From Bacteroidales bacterium UBA3754 (GTDB taxonomy: Bacteria; Bacteroidota; Bacteroidia; Bacteroidales; UBA1715), in assembly GCA_002371705.1 (NCBI GenBank), contig DFGI01000051.1:7111-71110 (forward strand): a DNA stretch of 64,000 bases, read 5' to 3'. The notes below the pieces were generated by a model. That model was given only the letters and a program-made list of their open reading frames with translations, did not search any database and had not been told where the DNA came from. Shown one piece after another: positions 1 to 9,130 of the stretch. Numbering within the stretch: position 1 is the first letter of the stretch; every line of letters starts with the position of its first letter. Made by a program: the position numbers and the translations under genes.

Positions 1-365
1 ATGACCGCGTGAAAATTCAGGAATTTGTTTCAGAAACAAACGGGGAAACATACCACATTATTCAAGTGGCAGGAGGAAAGCAACCAATTGCAATCTATCC
101 AGAAATGGTTCCATTCGAGGAATACTGCATAACTTTGAAACCAGGCGATACACTCTACACGTTCTCCGATGGTTTCCAAGACCAATTCGGTGGCGAAAAG
201 GGCAAGAAGTTTATGATTAAACGTTTGAAACAAGTTTTTGTAAATATATATGAGTCGCCAATGAGCGAACAGCGTGAACTGTTAGACCACGAGTTGGTTG
301 ATTGGATTGAAAAAGGTAACACTGAACAAGTTGACGACGTTTTGGTAATTGGTTATAGAGTTTAG
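1..365 (+). CDS. SpoIIE/PP2C-family serine phosphatase, C-terminal fragment (5' end outside window)
   Basis: The open frame enters from the left edge (first full codon at base 3), so only the last 120 or so residues are seen. They contain the typical end of a SpoIIE/PP2C phosphatase domain: LYTFSDGFQDQFGG, where the second Asp of the SDGFQD motif would bind metal, followed by GKKFMIKRL. In Bacteroidetes such domains usually end long sensor proteins with TPR or 7TM modules; that part lies outside the window. A GTG at base 9 is not a credible start because the domain is incomplete from there. The murF-alr gene follows after 3 bases, so the two may be co-transcribed. Confidence 0.8.
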   Translation, partial: DRVKIQEFVSETNGETYHIIQVAGGKQPIAIYPEMVPFEEYCITLKPGDTLYTFSDGFQDQFGGEKGKKFMIKRLKQVFVNIYESPMSEQRELLDHELVDWIEKGNTEQVDDVLVIGYRV

Positions 366-368
366 GTT

Positions 369-2819
369 ATGTTTCAGTTTTCGTTATCAGAAATTGCAGC
401 CATCACAAGTTCGGAATGTGAAGGCAATGGAAATATAAAAATCACTAAAATTCAAACAGACAGCAGAACTTCGTTCGACGAAATTTCCGCTATATTCTTG
501 GCGCTGAAGGGTGTAAGCCGCAACGGACACGATTATATTGCCGATATGCACGAACGTGGTTGCCGAAACTTTTGGGTGGAAAAAGGAGAAAATTATCCGA
601 AATTCAACGACTCCAATTATATTGTATCAGGTTCGGTACTTGATTCTTTCCAAAAACTGCTGTCGCATTACCGTCAGGCATTTTTCCAAAATCCAATCAT
701 TGCAATAACGGGTAGCAACGGAAAAACCATCATCAAAGAATGGTTGTATTATTTGATGAAACAAAAGACCAAAGTAGTTCGCAGCCCTCGGAGCTTCAAC
801 TCGCAAATCGGCGTGCCGTTGTCGCTGATGCTTTTGGACAACGCATTTTCATACGGAATAATCGAAGCGGGAATTTCCGAAGTGGGCGAAATGGAACGTT
901 TGGAAAAGATGATACTGCCGACAATCGGAATTTTTTCGAACATTGGCGACGCACACCAGCAACATTTCACGTCAATTGAACAAAAAGTTCAGGAGAAAAT
1001 GAAGTTGTTCGCCCACGTAAAAACATTGATTTATTGTAGCGACTACACTCAAATTGACGAAGAAGCGAAGAAACTTTCGGACGTTACATTGGTTGCATGG
1101 GGATATTCTAAAAAAGCGCAAAACCTTGTTTCATACGCATCAAAATCCGATGCGACGGAAATTACAGCTTCGTGGAACAAAAAAACATATTCGTTCACGA
1201 TTCCATTTACCGATGCGGCTTCAATAGAAAATGCGGTTCATTGTTTCTATGCGCTCCAAGTACTTGGCGTTGCCGCCGATTTGGAACTGTTCCAATCGTT
1301 GCCGCCTGTTGAAATGCGCTTGGAACAAATTTCAGGAAGAAATAACTGCGTGTTGATTAACGATAGTTACAATTCTGATTTCCAAAGCGTTAAGATAGCT
1401 TTACAATATCTCAGCCAACAACATAAAAATGCATCAAAAACGTTGATTCTTTCCGATGTGAAACAAACAGGCATGAATTTCGACGAATTGTATTCAAACA
1501 TTGCCGATATGATTCGCGAATATTCCATCAACCGTGTGATTGGCGTAGGAAAAGATATTTCAAAATACCTGAAAAAATATTTGCCGACAGGACATTTTTA
1601 TGCATCAACAAACGCATTGCTACCAAAATTCCACGAATTCGCATTCCAAAACGAAACAATCTTGTTCAAAGCAGCCCGCGAATTTGAGTTTGAACGATTG
1701 GTTGCGCAACTCCAGCTGCAAATGCACCAAACCGTATTGGAAGTAAATTTGAACGCAATTGTGCATAATCTCAACTACTTCCGTTCATGCCTGAATCCGA
1801 AAACCAAAATGATGGTGATGGTTAAGGCATCGTGTTATGGAAACGGCACGTACGAAATTGCGAACATACTGCAACACAACAAGGTGGATTATCTTGCTGT
1901 TGCCTTTATTGACGAAGGCGTGGAATTGAGAAATTCGGGAATCACGGTGCCAATCATCGTTATGAATCCTGAATATGGAATGTTGTCGAAATTGTACGAC
2001 TACGGTTTGGAACCAAATATCCACAATTTTGCCGTTCTCGACGAATTAAAGCAATTATGCGCTCTTTATCCAAATAAAACATTCCCGATTCACTTAAAAA
2101 TGGATACTGGAATGGCACGCTATGGATTTCAGCCTCAACAAATTAGCAATTTGATTCGCGAAGTGAAATCTATTTCAAACTGTCGGGTGACTTCAATATT
2201 TTCGCATCTTGTGGGAAGCGACGACGCGCAATTTGATTCGTTTACATTGGAACAATTGGAGTTGTTCAAAACAATGTCAACGCAAATAATGAACGAATTC
2301 GACTACCCAATTATGCGCCACATACTCAATTCCGCAGGCATAGAACGTTTCCGCGATTATCAGTTCGATATGGTGCGATTGGGAATCGGATTATACGGAA
2401 TCAGTTTCGAAAATCCACAGAACTGCCAGCATATCAGCACGTTGAAAACATTTGTTTCGGGACTGCGTGAAATGAAAAACAACACATCAGTTGGCTATTC
2501 ACGGAAAGGAATGCTCTCGCGCGACTCAAAAATCGCTGTAATTCCAATCGGCTATGCCGATGGCTTCAATCGAAAATTAAGCAACGGCGTGGGAACCGTG
2601 TTGATTCGTGGCAAAGAAGTTCCTATTGTTGGAAACATTTGCATGGATGCGGCTATGGTTGATGTAACCGACATTCCCGATGTGCAACTTGGCGACGAAG
2701 TTATTCTGTTTGGTACAAACCTGCCCATCACAAAAATGGCAGAACGTATCGGTACAATTCCGTACGAAGTAATGACCTCGATTGACCGACGCGTAAAACG
2801 CATCTATGTATTTGAATAA
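369..2819 (+). CDS. murF-alr: Bifunctional UDP-MurNAc-tripeptide D-Ala-D-Ala ligase / alanine racemase (MurF-Alr fusion)
   Basis: An 816-residue fusion of two steps of peptidoglycan precursor synthesis: the racemase makes D-Ala and the ligase adds D-Ala-D-Ala to UDP-MurNAc-tripeptide in the cytoplasm. Residues 1-450 form the Mur ligase, with ATP loop GSNGKT at 115-120. Residues 455-816 form the PLP-dependent alanine racemase, with the PLP lysine K486 (MVKASCYGNG), the second catalytic residue Y710 (VGYSRKG) and the GNICMD segment. This fusion is typical of Bacteroidetes. Start ATG lies 3 bases after the phosphatase stop. Both catalytic centres look intact. Confidence 0.95.
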   Translation: MFQFSLSEIAAITSSECEGNGNIKITKIQTDSRTSFDEISAIFLALKGVSRNGHDYIADMHERGCRNFWVEKGENYPKFNDSNYIVSGSVLDSFQKLLSHYRQAFFQNPIIAITGSNGKTIIKEWLYYLMKQKTKVVRSPRSFNSQIGVPLSLMLLDNAFSYGIIEAGISEVGEMERLEKMILPTIGIFSNIGDAHQQHFTSIEQKVQEKMKLFAHVKTLIYCSDYTQIDEEAKKLSDVTLVAWGYSKKAQNLVSYASKSDATEITASWNKKTYSFTIPFTDAASIENAVHCFYALQVLGVAADLELFQSLPPVEMRLEQISGRNNCVLINDSYNSDFQSVKIALQYLSQQHKNASKTLILSDVKQTGMNFDELYSNIADMIREYSINRVIGVGKDISKYLKKYLPTGHFYASTNALLPKFHEFAFQNETILFKAAREFEFERLVAQLQLQMHQTVLEVNLNAIVHNLNYFRSCLNPKTKMMVMVKASCYGNGTYEIANILQHNKVDYLAVAFIDEGVELRNSGITVPIIVMNPEYGMLSKLYDYGLEPNIHNFAVLDELKQLCALYPNKTFPIHLKMDTGMARYGFQPQQISNLIREVKSISNCRVTSIFSHLVGSDDAQFDSFTLEQLELFKTMSTQIMNEFDYPIMRHILNSAGIERFRDYQFDMVRLGIGLYGISFENPQNCQHISTLKTFVSGLREMKNNTSVGYSRKGMLSRDSKIAVIPIGYADGFNRKLSNGVGTVLIRGKEVPIVGNICMDAAMVDVTDIPDVQLGDEVILFGTNLPITKMAERIGTIPYEVMTSIDRRVKRIYVFE

Positions 2820-2852
2820 CAGAAGAATAATTTCGGTTTTCCATACAAAAAA

Positions 2853-2883
2853 GAAAGGAAACCAGCAACGCCAGTTTCCTTTC
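2853..2883 (-). terminator. Intrinsic terminator downstream of the FadL-type porin gene
   Basis: A perfect 10-bp inverted repeat (2853-2862 with 2874-2883, 11-base loop). Read on the minus strand it is followed by six T residues, so it should end the fadL-like transcript. It may also block read-through from murF-alr on the other strand, though no T run follows there. Confidence 0.75.
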
Positions 2884-2915
2884 CCCAACAAAAGTTTTAC
2901 GAAAATTTTCTTTTT

Positions 2916-4310
2916 TTAGAACGCGTAACTTACACCCAATGAGAATGATTTGTTTGTGCGGTCAAACGATTCTGTGTGGGACACATTGTTGAATGTTGAT
3001 GTTTTTTCCACATCATCGTATGCAACGTACATGAAACCAAAATCAACTTTCAGTCTTTCTGAAAGATTTAATCTTCCACCCATACCAAAAGCATTCGAAC
3101 TCAACGCATAGTCCATATCAGTTTGGAAATCAGCACTGGTTCTCGACATACTACGAGAATAACCTGCGCTCAATGTCAACAATGGAATTACATCATATTC
3201 AAGATTTCCAGCAACATCCATTGTGTTTTTATCCAAAAAGTCTTCACGACCGCCCCAGTCCGCATTTTTATCGAAATAGTAGGTATATGAAGTTGATATT
3301 CTGAATTTTTCTGTAAGATTTGCGCCAATTCCAAGCGAAAGAATTGCAGGAATATCTTTGCGGAACGTGGAATCATCGGTGAACATTCCCGTATCGTCCT
3401 TCTTTGTATCGTTTGTCAATTCCATTTTTGTTCTGCCCTCATATTTCACACCGATATTCAGTTTATCGTCTGGTTTAAAACTAAAACCAATAATCGGAGC
3501 CAAGCCAAACCCTGTCTGCACGGCATCAACTTCCTTATCGGCAACAGCATTGGCATACGCACCAGCAGTCGCAGCCATTGTTGGATTCATAGTTGACAGC
3601 GCTGTTGCAACCTGTGTGAAAAATGTAGTGGCTGGAATCATATCGCCATTCATACCCAATGCGGCACACGTAGGATTCAAACGGATGTCTTTTATAGAAC
3701 CTTTATAAGCATTTTTCTGATAAATAGCGGCAACGCCCAAACTTACAGCCAATTTGTCGTCAAGGAAAGAATACGAACCACCTACACGGCCACCATACAA
3801 TATTGATGTTCCTGTGAAATTAATATTCACATCGTAAGCCGTAGCCGACAGACCCATTGTTTGTCCCATTTGCGAAACCATAGCCGGCATCATGGAAATT
3901 TGTCGTTCGAACGAAGCCAATCCTTTTTCGTATTCCGCACTACCGCCGCCACCAACAGGTCCGAAACCAAAGAACAACGCAAGGTTGTTTTTCTTCCACG
4001 TTGCATATAAATTAGGAAATGCTGGTACAAACACATTGCCCTCATATTCGTGGTTATTCAATGTTGGAAAATCATCAGTTGTCACACGTTTTTGAATACA
4101 AACCTGATGGCTGTACGACAGATGCACTCCATCAGAAAAATGAGCAGTTGCGGCAGGATTGAAATATACCGCATCATCATCGGTTGACGCACTGCGCGAA
4201 ACTGTTCTTACAAACTGTGTACTTTGATTTGTGTTAGTAATAACACCACCTGCAAATGCAGAAGCACTTGCCATTACGATTGTCGAAACTAAAATTACAA
4301 TCTTCTTCAT
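2916..4310 (-). CDS. FadL/TodX (OmpP1)-family outer membrane transport protein
   Basis: A 464-residue outer membrane beta-barrel of the FadL/OmpP1/TodX family, which moves hydrophobic molecules such as fatty acids across the outer membrane. It has a signal peptide (about residues 1-20, ending ASAFA), the N-terminal hatch signature with DDDAVYFNPAA, and a C-terminal beta-signal ending in SLGVSYAF with a final Phe. A long, roughly 80-base leader precedes the start. It stands alone with its own terminator at 2853-2883. The substrate cannot be told from sequence; a role as a structural relative such as PorV is less likely because the FadL N-terminus is clear. Confidence 0.85.
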   Translation of the reverse strand: MKKIVILVSTIVMASASAFAGGVITNTNQSTQFVRTVSRSASTDDDAVYFNPAATAHFSDGVHLSYSHQVCIQKRVTTDDFPTLNNHEYEGNVFVPAFPNLYATWKKNNLALFFGFGPVGGGGSAEYEKGLASFERQISMMPAMVSQMGQTMGLSATAYDVNINFTGTSILYGGRVGGSYSFLDDKLAVSLGVAAIYQKNAYKGSIKDIRLNPTCAALGMNGDMIPATTFFTQVATALSTMNPTMAATAGAYANAVADKEVDAVQTGFGLAPIIGFSFKPDDKLNIGVKYEGRTKMELTNDTKKDDTGMFTDDSTFRKDIPAILSLGIGANLTEKFRISTSYTYYFDKNADWGGREDFLDKNTMDVAGNLEYDVIPLLTLSAGYSRSMSRTSADFQTDMDYALSSNAFGMGGRLNLSERLKVDFGFMYVAYDDVEKTSTFNNVSHTESFDRTNKSFSLGVSYAF

Positions 4311-4468
4311 TTTTTAAATTTTTAGTTAAACTTGCGGGAATGCAATTGGCACGCCCTTTATTTGTCGGTACAAAATTCACGGTATTCCAACATCTCAACA
4401 AAAAAAAGGGCTTTTGCTCGGTGGTTTTAGGGGGAAAATGCGATTTTATGGGAGTTTTGTGCCATTTT

Positions 4469-4505
4469 AGGGGTGAAATTCACACGGACGAATCCGTTCA
4501 CCCCT
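4469..4505. repeat. Two-part inverted repeat in the lpxK/fadL-like spacer
   Basis: The 255-base spacer 4311-4565 has no gene. It holds a two-part hairpin: AGGGGTGAA at 4469-4477 pairs with TTCACCCCT at 4497-4505, and an inner CGGA (4485-4488) pairs with TCCG (4493-4496) around CGAA. No T run follows on either strand, so it is not a standard terminator. It may be an RNA structure in the lpxK 3' region or a protein site. A weak housekeeping-type promoter for the porin gene may lie between it and 4310 on the minus strand. Confidence 0.4.
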
Positions 4506-4565
4506 GACTTTTGGGGGGATTTTCTTGGGAAAACTCAAAAAAATAGTGATGATTTTGCTGTTCAA

Positions 4566-5588
4566 CTACGAAAAACAAACAATATCCCGAACCATAGAAT
4601 CAAAATCTGATTGCCCGTTACATAAAAATTTGGGCATAATGGGAACGACAAACAACTGGGTGTGCGGCAATATTTCAGCCAACTTATACACATCTTTCTC
4701 CGTTGTCACCATAGTATATTGGGCAGCAAGTTGCGACAATTCCGCGACATCAGTTTGTGAATAATTACAATGGTCAGGATACGTTTTCACGCACACTGTT
4801 CCACCAAACGAACACACAAAATCTATCAACGGCTGCGGCTGCGCAATACCTGTTACAAGGCACACGTTACGGCCAGTAAAGAATTGCGACGGTTCGTACG
4901 TATGTTTGTCGGCATTTTCATAAACTGCGCCATATTCCATAGTCGAGAAAAACAACTTTTGATGCTGTATTTTCAACTTTTTCCGCCATACTTCAGTTTC
5001 AGATTCATCCATAGTAGCAGGACATTTGGTGACAACAACCACATCGGCACGTGAAAGCGCATACGAACCTTCACGCAAATACCCCATAGGAAAAACCGCA
5101 TCACGCCAGAGCGGACGATTGTAATCAACCAACACAATCTGTAGTTTTGGCTTTACATATCTATGTTGAAACGCATCGTCGAGGATTATGGCCTGGAGAT
5201 TCGGAATCTGCTCCTGCAATTTAGAAATGCCAACAACACGTTTTTCGCACACGGCAACGTGTAATGAAGGAAATCGTTTTTGCAACAAAAATGGCTCATC
5301 GCCCAGTTCTTCAACCGAAGTAGAATTATTTGCAAGCACATAGCCCTTTGATTTTCGCTTATACCCACGGCTCAACGAAGCAATTTCATTGTCTTTTAAA
5401 AGATTCACAATATACTGAACGTGAGGCGTTTTGCCCGTTCCACCGACAGTAATGTTTCCAACCGAAATTATAGGAATCAAAAACGATTGTTGACGCAGAA
5501 TATTCCAATCGAAACATTTATTTCGGCAATACGTGAATGTCCAATACACCAATGAGAACGGGAACAATATGTACTTCAGCGGTTTCAC
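4566..5588 (-). CDS. lpxK: Tetraacyldisaccharide 4'-kinase LpxK
   Basis: A 340-residue kinase that phosphorylates the 4' position of the lipid A disaccharide on the inner face of the inner membrane. The N-terminus is a membrane-anchor helix (LKYILFPFSLVYWTF), followed by the P-loop VGGTGKTP at about 48-55 and the LDDAFQHR motif of the family. The start is GTG and shares one base with the sppA stop (TAGTG), which suggests translational coupling. Confidence 0.93.
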   Translation of the reverse strand: MKPLKYILFPFSLVYWTFTYCRNKCFDWNILRQQSFLIPIISVGNITVGGTGKTPHVQYIVNLLKDNEIASLSRGYKRKSKGYVLANNSTSVEELGDEPFLLQKRFPSLHVAVCEKRVVGISKLQEQIPNLQAIILDDAFQHRYVKPKLQIVLVDYNRPLWRDAVFPMGYLREGSYALSRADVVVVTKCPATMDESETEVWRKKLKIQHQKLFFSTMEYGAVYENADKHTYEPSQFFTGRNVCLVTGIAQPQPLIDFVCSFGGTVCVKTYPDHCNYSQTDVAELSQLAAQYTMVTTEKDVYKLAEILPHTQLFVVPIMPKFLCNGQSDFDSMVRDIVCFS

Positions 5589-7345
5589 TATTCCACAATC
5601 ATACTATATGGCAACTGGGCGTAAACACCTGATTTAGTTGGTATTGTTTCCGTAAGTTGCTTTACTTCAGTAATTTCCGACAATTTATCCATCAACGACG
5701 AACGTGCATTGAAACGTCCGTACAACATTTCGGGCAAAGATTTTGATTTTGGGAATACCCGCACCGAATACGATTCCTCGTCTGTTAATCCCGCTTTTTC
5801 GGCAGCTATGCGCAATGCATCAGCCAAACCGCCAAGCGAATCGACCAAGCCATTTTTTTGAGCATCATTTCCGCTCCACACACGTCCCTGCGCTATTTGC
5901 TCCACATAATCCACAGGTAATCCCCTACCCTCGGCTACGCGCAATTTAAACGTTGCGTACGTTTTGTCGATTGATTTTTCTATGGCGCGCACCTCAACAG
6001 GGTCCATATCACGTGAGATATTTCCAAAATCGGAATGCGCGTGTGTGTTTACTTTATCGTAGGTAACCCCAATCTTTTTCATCAGCTGTTCAGCAGTCAT
6101 CGACATGCCAAATACCCCTATAGAGCCCGTCAACGTTGATGGTGTTGCAAGTATTTGAGTTGCAGGGGCAGCAATGTAATACCCGCCTGAAGCCGCCATA
6201 TCACCCATCGAAACAATCACAGGTTTTTCGTTGGCGGTAAGCGCAACCTCACGCCAAATCAATTCCGAAGCCAATGCCGAACCGCCACCAGAATTTATAC
6301 GGAACACAACCGAACGAATGGCTGAATCCTCTCGTACTTTCTGAAACAAATTCACATAGGAATCACTACCAATCGCCTCATCGTCGGCCTTACCCATTTC
6401 AATGCCCCCCTGTGCAATAATCAACGCAATTGATTGATTTCCAGTAGTATCTGCTTGTGCTTTTACTAAATAATCTTCCAAATAGGTACGAAATGAGATT
6501 TTTGAAATTGATTCGGAATGCGCAATGCCCATTTTGTCTTTTACAGAATTCCAAAACACATCAGCGTGGCAAATCGTGTCAATCATACCAACAGAAAACA
6601 AATCATTGGGTGAACAAACCAACACGCTATCAGCCAATAAATTAAGAGTTTTGGCACTCACGTGTTTGTTTGCATGCAACGACGCAGCATACGAATTCCA
6701 TATAGCATCGATATAGGCTTTTTTCTGTTCCCGGTTTTCCGCGCTCATTTTGTTGGAAGTAACCGATTCCACATAGCTTTTATATTTGCCGCACCGAATT
6801 ACAATGGGCTTTACGCCAACTTTTTCCAACAAATCCTTGTAGTGCACCGATGCCGACGAAATGCCGTGGAACTCTGCCATTCCTTCGGAACTCATTGAAA
6901 TCTCGTCGCACACGGAAGCCAACAAATATGATTTCTGCGCCAATGCATTAAAATGTCCCACAACGAATTTTCCTGAAGCTTTAAATTGCATCAACGCCTC
7001 CGCAAGTTCCTGCACTGTGGCGTAACCTGCATCAAGCACCACGTCTTCCAGCACGATACCATTGATTTTATCGTCGGTTGCCGCCTGTTTCAGCACCGTA
7101 AGCATATCGTACAAGCCAAATTTTGTCTCGTTTTCCATTCCTGCAAACACCGCCGGCATTGACGGAGTCGTCACCTCGCCTATCGACACGGTATTTTTGA
7201 GTACGAGTACGTTTTTACTTTTGTAGTCGGTAGCAGGAATTTTCATACTCAGCAAAACAACCCCCACAAACAATCCGATTAGAATTATCACGCCAAACAC
7301 TGTTCCGAACAATGTGGCAAAAAAACATCTGAAAAACTTTCCCAT
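5588..7345 (-). CDS. sppA: Signal peptide peptidase SppA, 67-kDa type
   Basis: A 585-residue membrane-bound serine protease with a Ser-Lys dyad that degrades cleaved signal peptides. One N-terminal transmembrane helix (about 14-33) is followed by two tandem ClpP-like domains. The general base is K189 in GKYKSYVES and the nucleophile S386 in GDMAASGGYY. The start at 7345 is preferred over an upstream in-frame codon at 7402 because a promoter -7 box lies at 7365-7372, inside the longer version. Overlaps lpxK by one base. Confidence 0.93.
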   Translation of the reverse strand: MGKFFRCFFATLFGTVFGVIILIGLFVGVVLLSMKIPATDYKSKNVLVLKNTVSIGEVTTPSMPAVFAGMENETKFGLYDMLTVLKQAATDDKINGIVLEDVVLDAGYATVQELAEALMQFKASGKFVVGHFNALAQKSYLLASVCDEISMSSEGMAEFHGISSASVHYKDLLEKVGVKPIVIRCGKYKSYVESVTSNKMSAENREQKKAYIDAIWNSYAASLHANKHVSAKTLNLLADSVLVCSPNDLFSVGMIDTICHADVFWNSVKDKMGIAHSESISKISFRTYLEDYLVKAQADTTGNQSIALIIAQGGIEMGKADDEAIGSDSYVNLFQKVREDSAIRSVVFRINSGGGSALASELIWREVALTANEKPVIVSMGDMAASGGYYIAAPATQILATPSTLTGSIGVFGMSMTAEQLMKKIGVTYDKVNTHAHSDFGNISRDMDPVEVRAIEKSIDKTYATFKLRVAEGRGLPVDYVEQIAQGRVWSGNDAQKNGLVDSLGGLADALRIAAEKAGLTDEESYSVRVFPKSKSLPEMLYGRFNARSSLMDKLSEITEVKQLTETIPTKSGVYAQLPYSMIVE

Positions 7346-7364
7346 AATTTCTATTTTTTCATTG

Positions 7365-7372
7365 CAAAGGTA
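7365..7372 (-). promoter_or_regulatory. Housekeeping -7 box of the sppA-lpxK promoter
   Basis: On the minus strand TACCTTTG matches the Bacteroidetes -7 consensus TAnnTTTG, about 20 bases downstream of a TTG-containing -33 region. It lies 19 bases before the chosen sppA ATG and decides against the longer start. Confidence 0.6.
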
Positions 7373-7530
7373 ATGGTTTTGTTTGGTATTCCCAACAAAC
7401 AACGCGAGTAAACCGTTTGTTTATGTTGATGCAAACGGAGAAGAAAACAACTCATCACATAAGATTAAGCTATCTTCATTTTTTTCTATCCTTGAATTCC
7501 AAACAATTCAAATTATGTAATTCTTAATAA

Positions 7531-7555
7531 CACTGCGCTCCGTTCAACATGACAG
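7531..7555. repeat. Possible relic of a dispersed intergenic repeat in the sppA/DUF6913 spacer
   Basis: The 334-base spacer between sppA (7345) and the DUF6913 gene (7680) has no gene. At 7531-7555 the string CTGCGCTCCGTTCAACATG resembles the dispersed TGTCATGTTGAACGGAGYG-type intergenic repeats seen in many bacterial genomes. Only one copy is in the window, so it cannot be confirmed here. The rest of the spacer is AT-rich with only a weak 6-bp hairpin (7589-7605). Confidence 0.3.
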
Positions 7556-7666
7556 AATTAGGGAAAGAATAGAAATTAATAAGGGACTCTGAATTGTTTA
7601 TTCAGGTAAAGAATATACATAATCGTAATTTGTATAAAACCACGAAATATCGTGTAAGATTTTTTG

Positions 7667-7674
7667 TACCTTTG
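7667..7674 (+). promoter_or_regulatory. Housekeeping -7 box close to the DUF6913 gene start
   Basis: TACCTTTG lies only 5 bases before the ATG at 7680, so the transcript would start at or next to the start codon. No clear -33 TTTG sits at the expected distance. Confidence 0.45.
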
Positions 7675-7679
7675 CAACA

Positions 7680-8234
7680 ATGAAAAAATTAGGTGTCATA
7701 CAAGAGGGATTAGGTTCATTGCTGCTCTCCTTCAGAACGAAATGGAACAACAGGAAGCCCAAATTCTATACGTTCGACAATGCGAAAACCATTGGCATTC
7801 TGTACGATGCGACAAATAAAAACACCCATCAGAAAGTTTCGGAGTTCGCAAATATGATAGTCCACACCCACCCCAACACCGTAGTCCAAGCCTTGGGATT
7901 TCTTTCAAATCCAGAGACAGAGAAAAGTTTGCCCCAAAGCGTGCAGACTGATTTTTTCTCGGCAAAGGATTTTAATTGGACTGGCGGGCTCATCAAAGGT
8001 AAAGCATTGGATTTCACCCGAAAACGATTCGACATTTTATTCGACATCACCACCGAAACAAGCTATCCGCTCCACTACATTGCGTTGGCATCGAAAGCCT
8101 CGTATAAGGTTGGACGCTATATTGAGAACGATTTGCGCTACGATTTGCTCATCGATACGAAAAAGGAAAACACAATTGAGTACTTAATTCTGCAAATCAA
8201 TGTATATTTGACGAAAATTAAAGCAAAACAATAA
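7680..8234 (+). CDS. DUF6913-family protein of unknown function
   Basis: A 184-residue cytoplasmic protein without signal peptide or membrane helix. It resembles the DUF6913 family, common in Bacteroidetes and often beside dapA; the visible core runs from KFYTFDNAKTIGILYDA to a segment with DILFDITTETSYPLHYIA, rich in short beta/alpha units. Its function is unknown. It is 2 bases upstream of dapA, so the two are almost surely one transcript and may act in the same pathway. Family naming is from memory of the pattern. Confidence 0.65.
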   Translation: MKKLGVIQEGLGSLLLSFRTKWNNRKPKFYTFDNAKTIGILYDATNKNTHQKVSEFANMIVHTHPNTVVQALGFLSNPETEKSLPQSVQTDFFSAKDFNWTGGLIKGKALDFTRKRFDILFDITTETSYPLHYIALASKASYKVGRYIENDLRYDLLIDTKKENTIEYLILQINVYLTKIKAKQ

Positions 8235-8236
8235 AT

Positions 8237-9124
8237 ATGACTCTTCAAGATAAATTTCACGGTACCGGAGCTGCTCTTATAACTCCATTCACCGCCGACA
8301 ACAAGGTTGATTTTAAATCGTTGGAAAAACTTGTAAACCACGTAATTAACGGCGGAGTTGACTTTTTGGTTGTGTTTGGCACAACTGGCGAACCTGTCAC
8401 AATGGACGAAGGCGAGAGAAAAGCGGTTATGGATTTTATCTGCGAAAAAAACACAAAAAAACTTCCGATGATTGTTGGCTGCGGTGGCAACAACACAACA
8501 GAAATCGCCGACAAGGCTGCTAACATCGACACTCGCTTTGATGCGATTCTTTCGGTGGTTCCCTACTACAACAAGCCGAACCAACGCGGTATGTTCCAAC
8601 ATTATAAAACAGTTTCCGAAGCAAGTGCATTGCCTGTGATTGCATACAATGTGCCAGGCAGAACTGGCTGTAATTTGGAGGCAAACACAACCATAAAAAT
8701 CGCAAACGAACTTCCCAATGTTGTTGGATTAAAGGAAGCATCACCTTCGGTGGAACAATTCACATACGTGAAAAAAGATGTTCCCGATAATTTTATGGTG
8801 TTCAGCGGCGACGATTCAATTGTAGTTCCGCACATGTCGCTTGGCGCATGGGGCGCAATCTCAGTCACTGCGAACGCCATGCCGAAAATGTATTCCGATA
8901 TGATTCGTTTGTGCATTGCCAACAAATACGACGAAGCTCTCAAACTTCACCTGAAATTAATTGAATTCACCGACAGTTTGTTCACAGAAGGTAGTCCTGC
9001 CGGCGTGAAAGCGGCTTTGTCAATTATGGGAATAATCGAAAACAATCTACGATTGCCGTTGGTACCTGTAACCGACAAACATTTTGATTACATCACACGG
9101 TTAATCGAAGATTTGAAGAAATAA
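8237..9124 (+). CDS. dapA: 4-hydroxy-tetrahydrodipicolinate synthase DapA
   Basis: A 295-residue TIM-barrel aldolase that condenses pyruvate with aspartate semialdehyde, the first committed step to lysine and diaminopimelate. The Schiff-base lysine is K166 (GLKEASP), the catalytic Tyr is Y137 in AYNVPGRTG, and the FGTTGE motif lies at 47-52. Full length. It converges on ftsY with 6 bases between stops. Confidence 0.95.
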   Translation: MTLQDKFHGTGAALITPFTADNKVDFKSLEKLVNHVINGGVDFLVVFGTTGEPVTMDEGERKAVMDFICEKNTKKLPMIVGCGGNNTTEIADKAANIDTRFDAILSVVPYYNKPNQRGMFQHYKTVSEASALPVIAYNVPGRTGCNLEANTTIKIANELPNVVGLKEASPSVEQFTYVKKDVPDNFMVFSGDDSIVVPHMSLGAWGAISVTANAMPKMYSDMIRLCIANKYDEALKLHLKLIEFTDSLFTEGSPAGVKAALSIMGIIENNLRLPLVPVTDKHFDYITRLIEDLKK

Positions 9125-9130
9125 TTCCTG

